Below are positions 13,901-26,516 of a DNA stretch of 64,000 bases, piece after piece (position 1 is the stretch's first letter; the number at the start of each line of letters is the position of its first letter). The translations under genes and the position numbers were made by a program. Below the pieces are notes generated by a model. It was given only the letters and a program-made list of their open reading frames with translations. It was not told where the DNA came from and did no database searches. Source of the stretch: Sphagnum magellanicum (taxonomy: Eukaryota; Streptophyta; Sphagnopsida; Sphagnales; Sphagnaceae); contig CM038912.1 in the NCBI GenBank assembly GCA_021904315.1, forward strand, positions 7,527,061 through 7,591,060, written 5' to 3'.

Positions 13901-14285
13901 GCTGACTACCATCACAAGCCAAACTTTGCTGCAGTAGTCAAATAAATCAATCAATGATTTCTTGTAAAAATGAACATTCAATGAAATGTGCTAAACTAGC
14001 ATAGCCTTAGAGAGATATAAGAGCAAACCTTTTGGTGTTTTTCACTTAGGGTTTTTGAAAGTGGGGTGGGGGCCTTCAGGGAAATAGACAAGAGGTTCAA
14101 TGACTCCAATTTTCTAATTGTTTCTCTAGATTATGTTCTGATTCCACAGTGAATCTCCCTGAGCTGGAGATTGAAGTGTCATGGAAGATGCAGGTGTACC
14201 CTTAGAAATTGTGAAGAGCTCCACAATGAGAGCAGAATCTTGCTTGTGGGAGGCTAAATTCTGCCACCACAGCCTTCTCAAAATC
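10919..14285. other. 3' flank of the 8673 gene, then A+T-rich spacer
   Basis: The first few hundred bases after the TAA at 10916-10918 are presumably 3' untranslated sequence. Beyond about 11.9 kb the DNA becomes A+T-rich. Frames at 11352-11615, 11620-11883 and 12089-12340 have no recognisable motif, good start context or splice structure. From about 13.9 kb the sequence is again more complex but still shows no coding signal. Confidence 0.5.
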
Positions 14286-14290
14286 GGCAA

Positions 14291-14436
14291 TGCTCAATCA
14301 TCTTTACCTGTTCAAAACAATTGAACAACATCCGGGTTTACATTGTCTGTTTTGCAGATCAAATCTGAGTGAAAGCTTCAAGGGCACTCAAGAATAAAAA
14401 TTGAAGGCAATTGAACAGGTAAAAGATGATTGAGCA
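14291..14436. repeat. Long inverted repeat: 23/24-nt arms around a 99-nt loop
   Basis: The left arm at 14291-14313 (tgctcaatcatctttacctg then ttc) is the reverse complement of the right arm at 14413-14436, except for one bulged base. Pairing partly continues inward through aattg segments. Arm length, loop size and near-perfect pairing resemble a plant microRNA or small-RNA precursor, or a small foldback transposon. I do not recognise either arm as a known plant microRNA, and nothing here shows transcription. Confidence 0.7.
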
Positions 14437-14439
14437 AAA

Positions 14440-17400
14440 CATAACATGGAGTATAACTTTAAGGTCTAAGGAGCTGGGCAGGTCCAGGAATGACTAAGCA
14501 CACTCTGTCACCTCAAGGGTCAAGGCTAACCATCCCTGCCAATTAAGAAAGCATGAAGTATGAAAAAGGAGGAAAGCAAAAGAGCAGACACACATTCAAA
14601 CAAAGGCTCTGGTCTCATTAACGAAGGGTAGCATTTCACTGGTCAATAGCTAGCTACAATATCCACTACAGAGTTCCCATTTGGTGGGCTCACTAACATT
14701 TGTTTTGAGAGGTTCTTCTACTTCCACACTTCTTTCAGAGTCTTTGTATGCAAGTGACAGGATCAAGTACTTTCTTCAACATTAAAATAGCATCATTTCA
14801 CAAGCCAAACCTGCCCTTTGCAAATAGTCATCCTCTCACTGGTTTACATACAAATTCCGATCCACCACGCTGGACTTGTTGCACCTGTAGAAAATATTGA
14901 TCATTACACCCATTTTGCTTCTCAATTTGAATATCAGATGATGCAACGATTATCAAATTAAAGAAGCATTAAAACTGCCCAATCAATGTTAATACAATCA
15001 CTGCAAGAAATGCGGCAGAAAACATACCGAGTTAGGGTTTCTATGGACCCTGTGTGACAGCAGATCAAAAAAGAGGCATACAGAAGAGTCTTCATTTGCA
15101 CCATAACCATCTCCTCCAACACTGCTAGCACACCACCACCACCCAGAATTCACAAAGCCACATGAATCTCCAATTCTTTGCAGGACAGAAGTTCCTACTG
15201 TTGTATATTGTTGGACAATGCTTTCAAGGCTTTTGTTTTATTCTGATTCATTTATTTGCGATTTCATGATCTCCAACATGGATAACGCCCTTTTAATTAT
15301 CACATTTACACTTACATTTCACAAGGTCCAGGTAGCAGAGTGTGCAATCCCAATACACAAGTTCACACCAAGTTAATCTTGAGGTTGACATTGACAAGAT
15401 GCTCAGAGAAGTTTTATTCATTGGATTAATGTCAAATTAATTCACATGTTCTCATGATATATTAAAAATATAACTATATAAAAAAAATCTTACAATTTCA
15501 ACATAAAATTAAATCACGACTTTAAAACATGAAAAAACTAAAAAAACGATATCGTCGTGACGTGTAGTGTCGTGACGTACGGTGTCATAAGGATGTAGAT
15601 ACATAGTAAATTTTACTAAACAAAAAGACTAAAGCCAGTCAAAAGTATAAACTAATCAATTAAAAAGAAATGCATGCACATATATATATACAATGCACAA
15701 GGGAGGCTGAGATGAAATTCTCATGTATATTGAAATGCAAAGAAAGAAGGAAATGAAATGTATGTAGACAGTGACCGTGCAATGGCCGCCGTGAGCATCT
15801 AGAAATCCTAACTTATTATGGAGGAAACTTTTGACAAAGGAATTCTAGAAAAACTAAAAGGAGAAAGAAAGGTTTGGGCCTTTTATATCGTCACCAACAA
15901 ACTGAAACCCTAAGTACCTAATAGCGTACAATCGCCTAAGACCGTACATTAACCCTAAAAATGCACATGGGCATACCCGTAACTGGCCATCATGTATGAA
16001 ACCATGTACGAGCATGACAATACACTTGTTGTGGTATGTGTTATTGTGACTACACCCCCATCCAATAGGTCATCACCACATCAACTTATGTTGTTATCAT
16101 ATTGAATTTATTTTTTCTACACGTTAATGAATAATGAATCAATCAAACATATGCGACTTTAAGTTATTTTTGTATGGTGCCACATAAGATAGTCACATCG
16201 GTATTTTTTACAAAAATGGTTTGTTTGGACACAAATTACAAACACATGGGTTGGTATGGACATGATTTTTTGTATGTTTTTGGTTATTTTATATTTTAAT
16301 ATTTATTTTAGGTTATTCCACCGTAGGTCATTATAAGTATTTTTATTTTATGTTATTATAGGCTATACCTTAGATTATTTCTAATTATTTTAGGCTATAC
16401 CCTAGTTTAGGGTTACATAACTTATAATAACATGGGGTATAATAGTTTATATAATAGATTTTCTACACATCAAATTTCAATGAATGATGTTCATGCAACC
16501 ACATTAGAAAAATAAAAGTTATAACACCAAATCCATTTACAAATGAAAATTAAGGAGAAAAAAAAGGTGGTGTTTATGGATTTGTAATTCCACCACCACC
16601 CCATGTTTCTTTTGAGCAAAAAATAAACGAGTGAAAGCATGGTAAATTAGTATATAAAAAAAGTTAACAACAAAATATCAAGTTTTAAAAAGAGGCAGTT
16701 TTTCATGAAAACACAAGAAAGTATATTCAAATTTTACTTAAAATTTATTTTGAAATTATTGAGCCCTCAATTGGGTTTATTGTAAATCAATTACAAAATT
16801 TCAAAAACTTTGGAATAATAAAAGTAGGGAATAAATACGTCTGAAATTGACTAGTTAATATGATGTTTAAACTTACTTTTTCATTGATTTTTTTATAAAA
16901 TATACATGTATAAATTTATAATATAAATATCATTGTATATTCAAGGGCATCACCAAAAAACAAATCTATTTTCTCTTTGGTAGAATATACTTGACACATA
17001 TTTGAATCAAATCTTATACTTTAGAAAGTAGGTTTTAAACGGTACTTGCATTTAGAAAAGTCTACTTGAAACTTACTTTTACAATGCAAAATTAAAAATT
17101 AATGTGCAACAATAAAAAAAAAGTATCTTGTTATTTATCATTCAACCAAAAAAATTGAATGTATAACAATTTTATGATGGGTTTTAGTCTTATTTTTTGT
17201 TCATTTGACAAGTAGATTAGCAAGTACACTTTACTGTGCTTTCATTCAAAAATAAAAATTCACTTGGCAAATTAATCAAAATCTTCCATATTTCAAGAAT
17301 GTTTAAAATTGCACCTTCAAACACAAAGTCTTTAATGCCACCATTTCCAAAAGAGACACATTAACATAACTTTACAATTCAAGGTTTTTTCACAAATTGT

Positions 17401-20400
17401 TGAAGAAAACAACAACAAAAACAAAAACAAAAAATGCAACAAAAAACCTTAAATTGAAATGCAATATAATAATACCCAAATGTCTTGCTATAATTAACAA
17501 ACCTTAATTTCACATAATACAATACAAACCCAAATGGTCCACATTTTTAATTAACATACTGAATTTCAAATTATACAAATCAAACCAAAATGGTTCACAT
17601 TTTTAATTGCCACTTGATAATTAATTGAGAATTCATCATCATTATTTAATGGTTTCACCCCCTTGGGCAAGTTCAAACAAAAAATAATATTAAAAACATG
17701 AAATGTTCAATCAAGTTTTCAAAAAAATTGAACTCACAACCGCACCTTATGAAAGTTGTTCAAAATGTGGGACCAAAAAAACACTACATCATTTTCTTAT
17801 CTTTTCATTACATGCAAAGCCAATAAACCCAAATGGTTTACATTTTAATTACCAATATATTAAGAAACCTATCGTGCAATCAATGTGTTTTTTTGGGGAT
17901 AAGTTTTGTTGTTCCTTTAACAAAAAATTGAGATATTTTTGGAAAATTTTAATTTTAATGTACATTCAACTAGTTTTGCCAATAATTTGGAAAATATTGC
18001 AAAAAATTGATATTTTAGAATTGAAAAAAAAAAAACCTTAATCATAATCATTTAATTGCTTTGACCTTTAAAGCAAATTTAAGACAACAATAGTTAAAAT
18101 AAAAAATCTTTCATGATTATGTTTCTCAAAAGAATTGAAGTCATAGTCCATATTGTGGTTTTAACAACATCTATGAAAATGTGAGACCAAATGAAAGTTA
18201 CATTGCTATATAGTCTATTCAAAGTTACTCATTGTGTATTTTATGAAACACTTAAAATAAAAAGATATATTTTTTGGTATGCTATGAAATAATAAAATAT
18301 TTTACTAAACTTAAAATAATAATTTAAAATGGATTCTCATAATCCAATTCAAAGCACCTTATTTATATTTAAGTAAAATTTTTATTTATTTATTTATTCA
18401 GCAAGTTACACTCTCTATGCTTTTGCACATCATTTGGAAAAAATATGGAAATAATTTCCCTCTGTTTGTTTGTAGTCTGTTCAATACATGAAAAATCAAT
18501 AAACCCAAATTGTCAAGATTATAAATTAAAAGACCTAATGTATCTTCACTTAACATCTATGCCCTTTATGGTAAGTTCAAAATAACAATGGTTAAAACAA
18601 ATGTCTTGTGAAATAATGCCTTTCCCCTTTAAATACATCCATAAGGATGGATGATAAACATTGAACATACTAAATTGGAAACACATGGTGGTTATCATGG
18701 TGAAGCCCAATTGGATGCTCTAATTATACATGAAAATGTTTCTATTTTAATGGACTTCACATGACCTTCTAATGGATACCAAACATTTTGTTTCGCCCAT
18801 TTTTGTGTAATGCAACTTACCCAAGGTATTTTTTTTTCCTTTGTTGTTTGTGGAGGGTTTTGTAAAATGGAATGCCCACTCTTGACCTAACGCCTCATTT
18901 CATGATGGCTTGCTTGATAGAATGTGCTACAAATTACAAAATTCAGACAATTCTTTTTTCATACACACTGATGTGGCATGTGCTGTTGGCCCAAGTGTGA
19001 ACCCATTACAAAATAAGGGAACTCAACACGTGAACATTGTTTTGTAATGTATGTATTGATTTTTTGAATAGCCAAATATGAAAGGAAATCATGCTTGAAT
19101 TGAATGGTAAGTCTTCAAGTGTTACCATGTCCTCAACTAATTTTTCCTTCCAAAACTTGAATTTTTTGAATTTATTTGAATTTTCAGCGACAAAAATCAC
19201 TTTAAAAACAATATTTTCCCACATTTTGAATCCAAATTTTACCAAATAAATTCCATTAAATCTTGCTCATCAAGGTCTTTCCAACAACACCAAAGGCACA
19301 TTCCAATTCTTCTGAAATTTTCAGCTACAATTTAGTTTAATTTTCAGTGAAAAAGTCAGTCAATATTCAAAAACTTTTGCGCCGCACATCCAAACATCAT
19401 GGAATTAAGCCCATGCACCCCTTTTCATTGAGAGCTTTCTAAAACACCATTAACATGATCTGAAGCATCTTAGTTCAGTGGATATCATAATTACAAAACA
19501 AAACAAAATAAAATAAATCAGAACAAAACAAAACAAACTACCTTCCTTCAATAGAGAGATTGGATAGTCTTGCACGCAATTGATCAATTCATGACATAAT
19601 ACATCATTCACCAAAGTTTTCACAATGGTGTTCACAATAATCTTCACATTTTATTTTGTTAAGGCTTTCCATTCATATATGATATTTTTACAAGTCTTGA
19701 TAACAACTAACAACATGAAATTATTGAATGCAAAATTATGGGCCCAAAGCTCCAATCACTACCCCTTATATACTTAAAGAAAAGAAGTGAATGAATAGTT
19801 AATCACATTCATTTACATCTAATCCCATTTATCAAGCGAATCGTCACATGTCACTTATAATAAGTTTTACATTATTTGGAATCTAAGATTTGATCAAGTT
19901 TACATACTTGATCTCCCATTATTAATAACCTAAAATAATTATTTAAATTATTCATAATCAACCCTTATGCTCTAGTCAAAAGATTCTCGTTATAAAATCT
20001 ATGAAACTAATTATTTTATTCCTCATTTTTATACATATTATTATCTCAAACCATAATACTATTATTGCAATTATAATTTGCAATAATTATTTTGTTATTA
20101 CATAACCACAAACAAGAATTAGAAAGTTTAATAATAACCTGGTTGATAACTGGGTGTTTTCTCAATAACTGACCAACATTGGTAAGGACCTTAAAGCATC
20201 TCCAACAGTGCTCAGTATGTGACCCTTTTTTTTCACATCCAAGTTTAGTTATGTACTCTTGTTCAACCCCACCCATAAAACTGAAACTGAGACAACAAAT
20301 AGGTGGGGGGACTACTAATAGCAAACCACATGGACCAATCATTATGATGGCCCAATCAGAAACGAAACACTGAGCAATAGTTAGATCATATTTATTACAC

Positions 20401-20579
20401 TCTTTTTTGCATGTGCACGCCACTGTTGCGCCTCGCCACAGTAACCTGCGCAGTTATGCTGAGCCAAAACCTATTTTCCTAAGTCAAACCAGTACATGTT
20501 GGATTTTCTTCATCCATCTTTACTATGCAGGATCACATACTGAGCTCCCCTAAACCCAGTAAGCACCAAGAAGACCAGG
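14440..20579. other. Spacer; no gene supported
   Basis: Moderately complex sequence to about 15.3 kb is followed by strongly A+T-rich DNA. A small block near 15548-15590 repeats gtcgtgacgt. Frames such as 17703-18041 and 20046-20423 show no family motif. The interval around 19450-19570 resembles part of 54430-54540 and is probably a dispersed repeat. Just left of the gypsy element (20180-20220) is a phrase like those in plant foldback repeats (gcatctccaacagtgct), but I could not define an element. Confidence 0.45.
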
Positions 20580-21306
20580 TGTAACACGAAATAAAGTCGC
20601 CACGCCAGTGTGAACACTTCCTGATCTTGGAAGTTAAGTTTGCTTTATTAGCCATTTCTTTTTGTGGCGGCTGTCTCTCCATTACTACTGCATGGAAGTG
20701 CATGGGAAATCTCTCTCTGGGTGTGTGTGAGATGTTGTACAAGAAGGAATGAATGGCGCCTGCTACTGAATGAGCATGGAGGCTGATCACGTGTGGTAGA
20801 GGCGGCGCCGAATTATGGTGAGGAATGGAGCTACAATTATGAGCTGAGGCGGTTAGGAGGTGCTGAAGAGATGAGCTATGGAGGGGGGTCCTTAATTTTT
20901 TTGCAGAATAGCCAATAGAGGAGAGGAACACTGACTGTGGTTGAGGAGCTTAAAAGATGTATAGGCAGTAAAGGAGATCTGCTAGTTGCCAGCATTCTTG
21001 GCTGGTTACTGATTTTTTTTCCGTTGCGCCAGTAGCTCGGCTAAGGAATTGCATTTTGTTTTCATGTGGCATTGTCTGAAAGAAGAATAAAGTGAGATCC
21101 AAAGCTAGAGATCTGTTGAATGTGTTAGCATGGAAGCCCATGAGCACAAGCTGTGTGTGTGAGCAAAAGTTTGCAGGGTGTTTGTAAGTGAATGCTCATG
21201 ACTAGGAAGGAAAGATTAGAAGTGTAGTCAGAACCCTAAGAACTGTAGATCGTGTATAGATCCAGTAGGCAGCAGGGTGTTTGTTTAAGTTAAGCATTCT
21301 CCTTTT
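20580..21306 (+). repeat. 5' LTR of the gypsy element
   Basis: It starts TGTAACACGAA and is colinear with 28361-29087 with scattered substitutions. Examples are aagttaagcattctcc here against aaattaagcactctcc in the 3' copy. The end is placed immediately before the primer-binding site. A conventional CA terminus is not visible at that point, so the true boundary could be shifted by several bases. Confidence 0.9.
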
Positions 21307-21324
21307 TGATATCAGAGCCGGTTC
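21307..21324 (+). other. Primer-binding site (initiator tRNA-Met type)
   Basis: The sequence tgatatcagagccggttc directly follows the LTR and differs at one position from TGGTATCAGAGCC, the common plant gypsy primer-binding site complementary to the 3' end of initiator tRNA-Met. The match extends into the following ggttc. Confidence 0.8.
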
Positions 21325-21367
21325 AGTAGTTTCGGTAGAACCTGTAGAAGTCTAGGTAGAATGTATC

Positions 21368-22007
21368 ATGTCTTCATCTGGTGCAGATGAGGTAGGAGAA
21401 GAAGAATTAACGCAGGATGTTCGTGAACAACGAATCGTTAATGGGTTTGATTATCTGATTACTTAGGGTGAATCACAGAGAGGAGCGGTAGTGCTGCGTT
21501 TCCTGGGTTTTGGTGTGATAACACTTGTAGGAATAGATCTAGAGGAAGCCCGAATCGGAGACGTAGCAGTAGAGATAGCTCATAGTGGCTTTCATACGCG
21601 CGCTGAGGTTTGGTTGAAGGTGAGAAATGGAACAAAGGGATGGGTGTCAGTCTCACAGCTATAAACACAATATTATTACACTTCGTACCTTACGTAGAGT
21701 AATGCCTATGTTCGCTGAGAGACAACGTGGTGTGCCGAGGTTGGGAGACATTTGGATTCCCAAGGTTGTTATCTCACCTAACCATTTTGCCAGATTTTAC
21801 ATCCCTGGTGTGGAGGATCTGTTCCAAACTAGAGATCGTCTTGTTAAGGTGGAACATGCTAGATCGAGGTCTCGTCTCATAAGCTGGAGAGTGTGGCGCA
21901 ATCCAGAAGGGAAGTGGCAGTTCCAACAGGAATCCGTAGATGAGCAGTGTTTTTCTATTTTTCCATCTAATTTTGCACCTTTGAGACCAGTGGTTGAGGG
22001 AGCTTAG
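21368..22007 (+). pseudogene. Extra reading frame(s) between 5' LTR and gag of the gypsy element
   Basis: An ATG at 21368 opens a frame that, with one internal TAG near 21465, runs to a TAA near 21661. It includes VGIDLEEARIGDVAVEIAHS and ends WVSVSQL. A second overlapping frame continues to a stop at 22005-22007, with features such as PRLGDIWIPKVVISPNHF and WRVWRNPEGKW. The two look like one longer protein split by a frameshift. Neither shows a capsid, zinc-knuckle or enzyme motif. They lie upstream of the recognisable gag start at 22173. The product could be an accessory protein or a gag N-terminal extension. I do not recognise the family. Confidence 0.45.
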
Positions 22008-22172
22008 TCTGAGTTTGATGTGTAGCTCGAATGACATCTGTTTTTCTCAAGAGTCAGAATTGAGCTGCAGAGGCTGAGAAACTTGTTGATTCTGTTGACA
22101 CTTGTTTGTTGTTTAAGGACTGTGTGTTCTAGGCGGTATTGCAATTTTTGTTTGTTGTTGCATATTTGCGAA

Positions 22173-23790
22173 ATGACCAGTCCCCAGGGTATGAATGAGC
22201 TGTTCTAGGGACAAGACCATGAAGATGTTAATGATTGGGCAGAGCGACTCACCATGGCTGCTGAGGTGCGAGACCTGAATGGAAACAAGCTCTTCAAGAT
22301 TACCAAGTTGAATCTGAGGGGTCACGCCAAGGAATGGTTCAAGAGGTTGCAACCGACACCTGCCAATTGGGTGGAACTAAAGACGCTGATAGTACAGAAG
22401 TATGGGGATGTTAATGCTGATGACATCAGGATGAAGTTGGATGCCATCAAGCAAGAACCTAAGTATTTTGAACGTCTCGACAAATTGTTTCAAAAGGGCC
22501 GGCTACAAGACGCCGAGCAGAAGAGGAGATTCTTAGCCAGGTTGAGGCCAGAGATTCGAAAATTGTGTGTGGTGAGAACGTTTGTAGACATTGAAGAATT
22601 GGTTGGTGCTGCGACAAAAGTGGAGAGAGTTTTGGGTGAGCTTGGGGAGATTCTATATGAACCTTTAAAAGAAGAACAAGAAGAGGAGTCCTCCCAGACC
22701 ATCATGGAGAAACATGTCACTGCTCTAAACAATACCCTCATCAATTTCTTCAAGGGGACTGTGCCGAATCTAGAAGCATCATCGTCTTCCATCGTGTTTG
22801 GAGGATGCCAAATCTGCAAAGGAGGGGACCATATGGCCACCACCTGTCCAAGGTTGAATGAAGCACGGCCAAAATGTGCCAAGTGCAAAATGCTTCATAG
22901 GACAGAAAATTGTGGCATAAAATGTTCCTTCTGCTCAGGGTTGGTGACACGCTCCCAAGTCACGGGGTGAAACCCACTTGAGGGTTTCACAAAATCAAGT
23001 TGCAGAAATTGTGACTTAGTAGCACGCTCCTAGCTTCCAACTCTAAAAAGGGGTAGAGGGTCAAGTTGGGAGCCCATGGATTAGACTAGGAAGAAGGACT
23101 AGTTTAGCTCGTGTGAATCTGCATCCAAAAACAACCCACAAAGGGTTAGTTTAGCATTCGAGACACCCTTGGGTGTTGGGACTTGCCACGGGCACAAGAC
23201 TCACCACGGCCCGGACTCGGGAGTAAGCCACCACCTTACTCCCTATAATATTCTCTGCGGCTGGTCGCCAAGGCTACATCCAAATGGCACATTTTGTTGG
23301 GACTCCTGAAATTGTCCCGGCTGAACTCCCGGCACTTTGAACAGCCATAACTCCCGATTGTGAAGTCCGATCGCAACGAGGTCTTAACCAAAGTTGTAGC
23401 CCTCGTCGAGATCTTTTCAACGCCGTGTCGCACTCTCAATTCGGACGTCGGGAAGAGATCGATTCTAGACTTTTAGTGGTCGGGAGTCAAATTGCCAGTT
23501 TGACTCCTGGCCCTTCTTTTGCCCATAACTTGGGCTGCAGATGTCCGAATGGCCAATGCGAGGCCATTTTCGACATCTACGTTTCAAGATCTTTCTAATA
23601 ACATCAAGAACGTCTCAAAGCGAGGTGTTTTGGGCCTTGCTGTCGAGCTCTGAACATTTAGGAGTCCCGACGGACTCCAAACCTCCAACTTTTCCAAGTG
23701 TTGGGCTTCACCCCCACACTTGGCCAAAGTGGGGTTGCGACAGTTGGGGCATTCTGAGGACCAGTGCTGGAAGAAGCCCAAGGATGGGAA
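22173..23790 (+). pseudogene. gag of the gypsy element (interrupted)
   Basis: The ATG at 22173 starts a frame that meets an in-frame TAG near 22206 and continues with a Ty3/gypsy capsid signature: LRGHAKEWFKRLQPTPANW (about 22316-22372) and later FLARLRPEIRKL. A zinc knuckle CQICKGGDHMATTC (spacing C-x2-C-x4-H-x4-C) is at about 22806-22848. A second Cys-rich cluster follows and is split by the nested insertion at 22944-23731. Reading resumes at about 23738 with GHSEDQCWKKP. Gag packages element RNA into virus-like particles. This copy cannot do so because of the stop and the insertion. Confidence 0.8.
22944..23731. mobile_element. 788-bp insertion in gag with 6-bp target duplication
   Basis: The gag frame stops matching at a GGGTTG (22938-22943) and resumes immediately after a second GGGTTG (23732-23737). 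The interruption begins GTGACACGCTCCC and ends CCAAAGTG. It is GC-richer than its surroundings and has no coding frame of its own. The duplication indicates a transposition event younger than the gypsy element. Size and lack of coding suggest a solo LTR or a non-autonomous element. I did not find terminal inverted repeats. Confidence 0.75.
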
Positions 23791-24787
23791 ATTGCAATCT
23801 GGAGCAACAAACTTCTTGGAGGTGTTGCTGAATGATGAGGCAACGACCGAGCAACAAATTAACAAGCTGTGTGGTAATGAAAAATTGTTCTCTTATACCC
23901 GAGTGCCAAGGAGGAAAACTCCTGTTGAAGTGACACCAGAAAGGGCTGGGCTGATCCCTGAAGCTGCAAGGGAAGGTGCAAGCCGGGATACGTCAGTTAG
24001 ATCCAAAATTCTTTCACAGTTCGTAAAGGGAAAGATTTCCTTCTCACCTATGGAGACCATTCTGATGATCCCTGGAGAACTGGAGCACCTTGAGAGTTTG
24101 GTGAAACTGGCAAGGAGAAAGAAGGATTTAGAAGCAACTGAGAATCAAGTGTCAGTAGTTTCTACGATTCCGTCATTAAGGAAGATCTACATCAACAAGA
24201 CTCATCGAAGCAAGACTTTGCATTTGTTGGTGGAGATCAGCAACTACATTGTAAAAGGTCTGGTGGATACTGGAGCTTCCATGTCTGTTATGGTTGCAGT
24301 TGTAGTTAGAGAGTTGGGCATGATGCATCTTGTGACAGGAACTGAAACCTATAAGACCGCATTGGGAGTGATCACTTAGGCCTTAGGAAGGATTGATGAG
24401 ATACTAATCAAGGTAGGAGGTGTACAGAGCACCATGACCTTTATGGTTGTGGACACGGACAGTTACGACGTGCTTCTTAGACTAGACTTTCTGATGAAAA
24501 TTGGAATAGTAGTGGATGTGGAACGAGGTCTGCTACAAGTGAGACATGGTCCTGGGACCAATGTGGAGGTGTTGCCGTTAACGGTGGTGAACTTGTTGCA
24601 GAGGATGAATTCGGGAGCTTTGGAGCAGGAGGTGTCGACCACCTGGAAAGACACACGCGTTGATCGAGATTCTGACTGGATGCCAAAACAGGGTCAGACA
24701 ATTGTGACCAAGGAAGACGATGTATACACCTCGGATTCTGATGATGACACTGATAGCAATGGATATTATGATTCGGAATTTAATTAG
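23738..24787 (+). pseudogene. Gag tail and aspartic protease of the gypsy element
   Basis: After the Cys-His cluster the frame runs through a low-homology linker to IVKGLVDTGASMSVM (about 24250-24295). This contains the catalytic D-T-G-A of retroviral-type aspartic proteases. A TAG at 24377-24379 stops it. The following frame continues with TFMVVDTDSYDVLLRLDFLMKIG, the family's second hydrophobic segment (normally D-x-I-L-G-x-D). Protease would cleave the polyprotein. Confidence 0.8.
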
Positions 24788-25387
24788 TTGAAGCAAATTG
24801 ACTGTGAGGATGAGTTTGAAGATGCTGATTTGGAGGAATTAATGAAAGAAATGTTGCGGCTGATGCTATAAGAGCAAGGTGACGAGTTCATGGCGGAAGA
24901 GGTCACCGATTCAGATGATTACGCAAATTGGATCAGATGGGCCTCTGATGCATAACAAAACAAACAAGCTGTGTATGAATCCATACAGGATTTACCTGTC
25001 CCATTGCTGCTGTAGCAACCCAGCCCAACCCACAATTCTTCGATTCCAGTGTTATTGCAGACTGTCCGGGTGAAAGATGGTAACCTTGATTGCAAACCCG
25101 CTGAGAAATTGGCATCTTCTAGCCATCAGGAAATGGACAATAGGTGGGAGAAATCTGCTAGCGAATCAGGATAGACACCGAATTGGATGATGAAGGACAG
25201 CAGCAGATCTGGGGAATTTTGGAGTGGTACCAAGACGTCTTTGCTTGGAACAAGGGAGAACTCGGCTGTTGCACCATTGGAGAGCATTGTATAGATACGC
25301 AAGGACTCCCACCTTGCAGAGCATCTCTTGGTCGATTGTCTTACTGGGAGGAGGTTGAAGTAAAAAACAGATAGATGTTCTGGTAAA

Positions 25388-26516
25388 TTTGGGTAAGATG
25401 AGGCCTAGTAACTCTGAGTATGCCTGTCGGGTAACGTTGCCAGTAAAGAAAGATGGGAGCAAGCATTTCTGTGGAGACTATCGACCACTCAACGCACAAA
25501 CATGTCGAGATTCATTTCCGATGCCACTCGTGGAGGATGTAATTGATTAGTTGGGAAACTCATCATGGTTCACTGCCTTAGACCTGCAGTCGGGTTTTTG
25601 GCAAATTCGGATGGCTCCAGAAGACATAAAGAAGACCGCTCTAATTACTAAGATTGGATTGTATGACTGGACAGTTATGCCGTTTGGACTGAAGAATGCA
25701 ACGAGTACATTCACACGAACCATGTTAGAATTCTTTAAGGACTTGGGTAGCAAATTTCTGAAGGTATTCATTGATGACCTCAATGTACACAATGAGCGTT
25801 GGGGGGAGCATCTCCAACATCTGAATGCAGTTTTCTACAAACTCAGGGAAGTAAATCTTAAACTGAACCCAAACAAATGTTGTTTTGCTGCTAAGTCCAT
25901 CACATTTCTGGGCCATGTGGTAAGCAAGGAGGCCACCAAGCCAGATCTTGAGAAGATCGAAACAATTCTGCATTTCCCAACACCGAAGACAGTCACAAGT
26001 GTCAGTTTGTTCTTAGGTCTAACAGGTTACTACCAAAAGTACATTCGAGGCTATTCGAGATTGGCGGGTCCTTTGTTTGAGTTGACAAGGAAGGATGTTG
26101 CATTTGTGTGGGATGTGGGCTATCAACAAGCATACCAGGCATTGAAGGCAACGCTGGTGGACGCACTTGTGCTCACACGACCAGATTTCAGAAGAACATT
26201 CTGGCTAGATGTAGACTGGTTGCCCAAGGGTGTTGGAGCTATATTGTCACAAAAAGAAGGCAGGTTTGAGAAGGTGGTAGCGTATGCCAGCAAGAGCCTG
26301 ACAGAGGCACAGAGGAAGTTCCACCCCATGGAAGGGGAATGCTACGCGCTGATCGGGGGCGTCATGCATTTCAGGCAATACTTGCATAGGAATCATTTCA
26401 TTCTACGCACAGACCACAAGCCGCTTGAATGGTTGGCTACTGTGTTAAATGCAAATGGCAAGAGAGGAAGGTGGGTAGACATGCTACAAGATTTTAGCTT
26501 CAAGATAATACACTGA
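25388..26516 (+). pseudogene. Reverse transcriptase and RNase H of the gypsy element
   Basis: RT begins with VTLPVKKDGSKHFCGDYRPL, is interrupted by a TAG at 25547-25549, then reads FTALDLQSGFWQIRM, MPFGLKNATSTF and VFIDDLNVHN (active-site F-I-D-D in place of the common Y-x-D-D). FLGLTGYYQKYIRG marks the RT/RNase H connection. RNase H follows with VVAYASKSLTEAQRKF and LRTDHKPLEWL. The first RNase H acidic position is altered (FWLDVDW where TDAS is usual). The frame ends at a TGA where Trp is expected. Upstream, near 25366, a base appears lost in an A-run, shifting the frame. Confidence 0.9.

Noticed and set aside
14413-14436. Similarity of tgattgagc in the hairpin arm to microRNA miR171
   Set aside because: Only nine bases agree, and the rest of the arm does not match miR171.
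20533-20931. 132-residue minus-strand frame, also present at 28452-28712
   Set aside because: Both copies lie in the LTRs, so conservation only reflects LTR duplication. No protein motif is visible.
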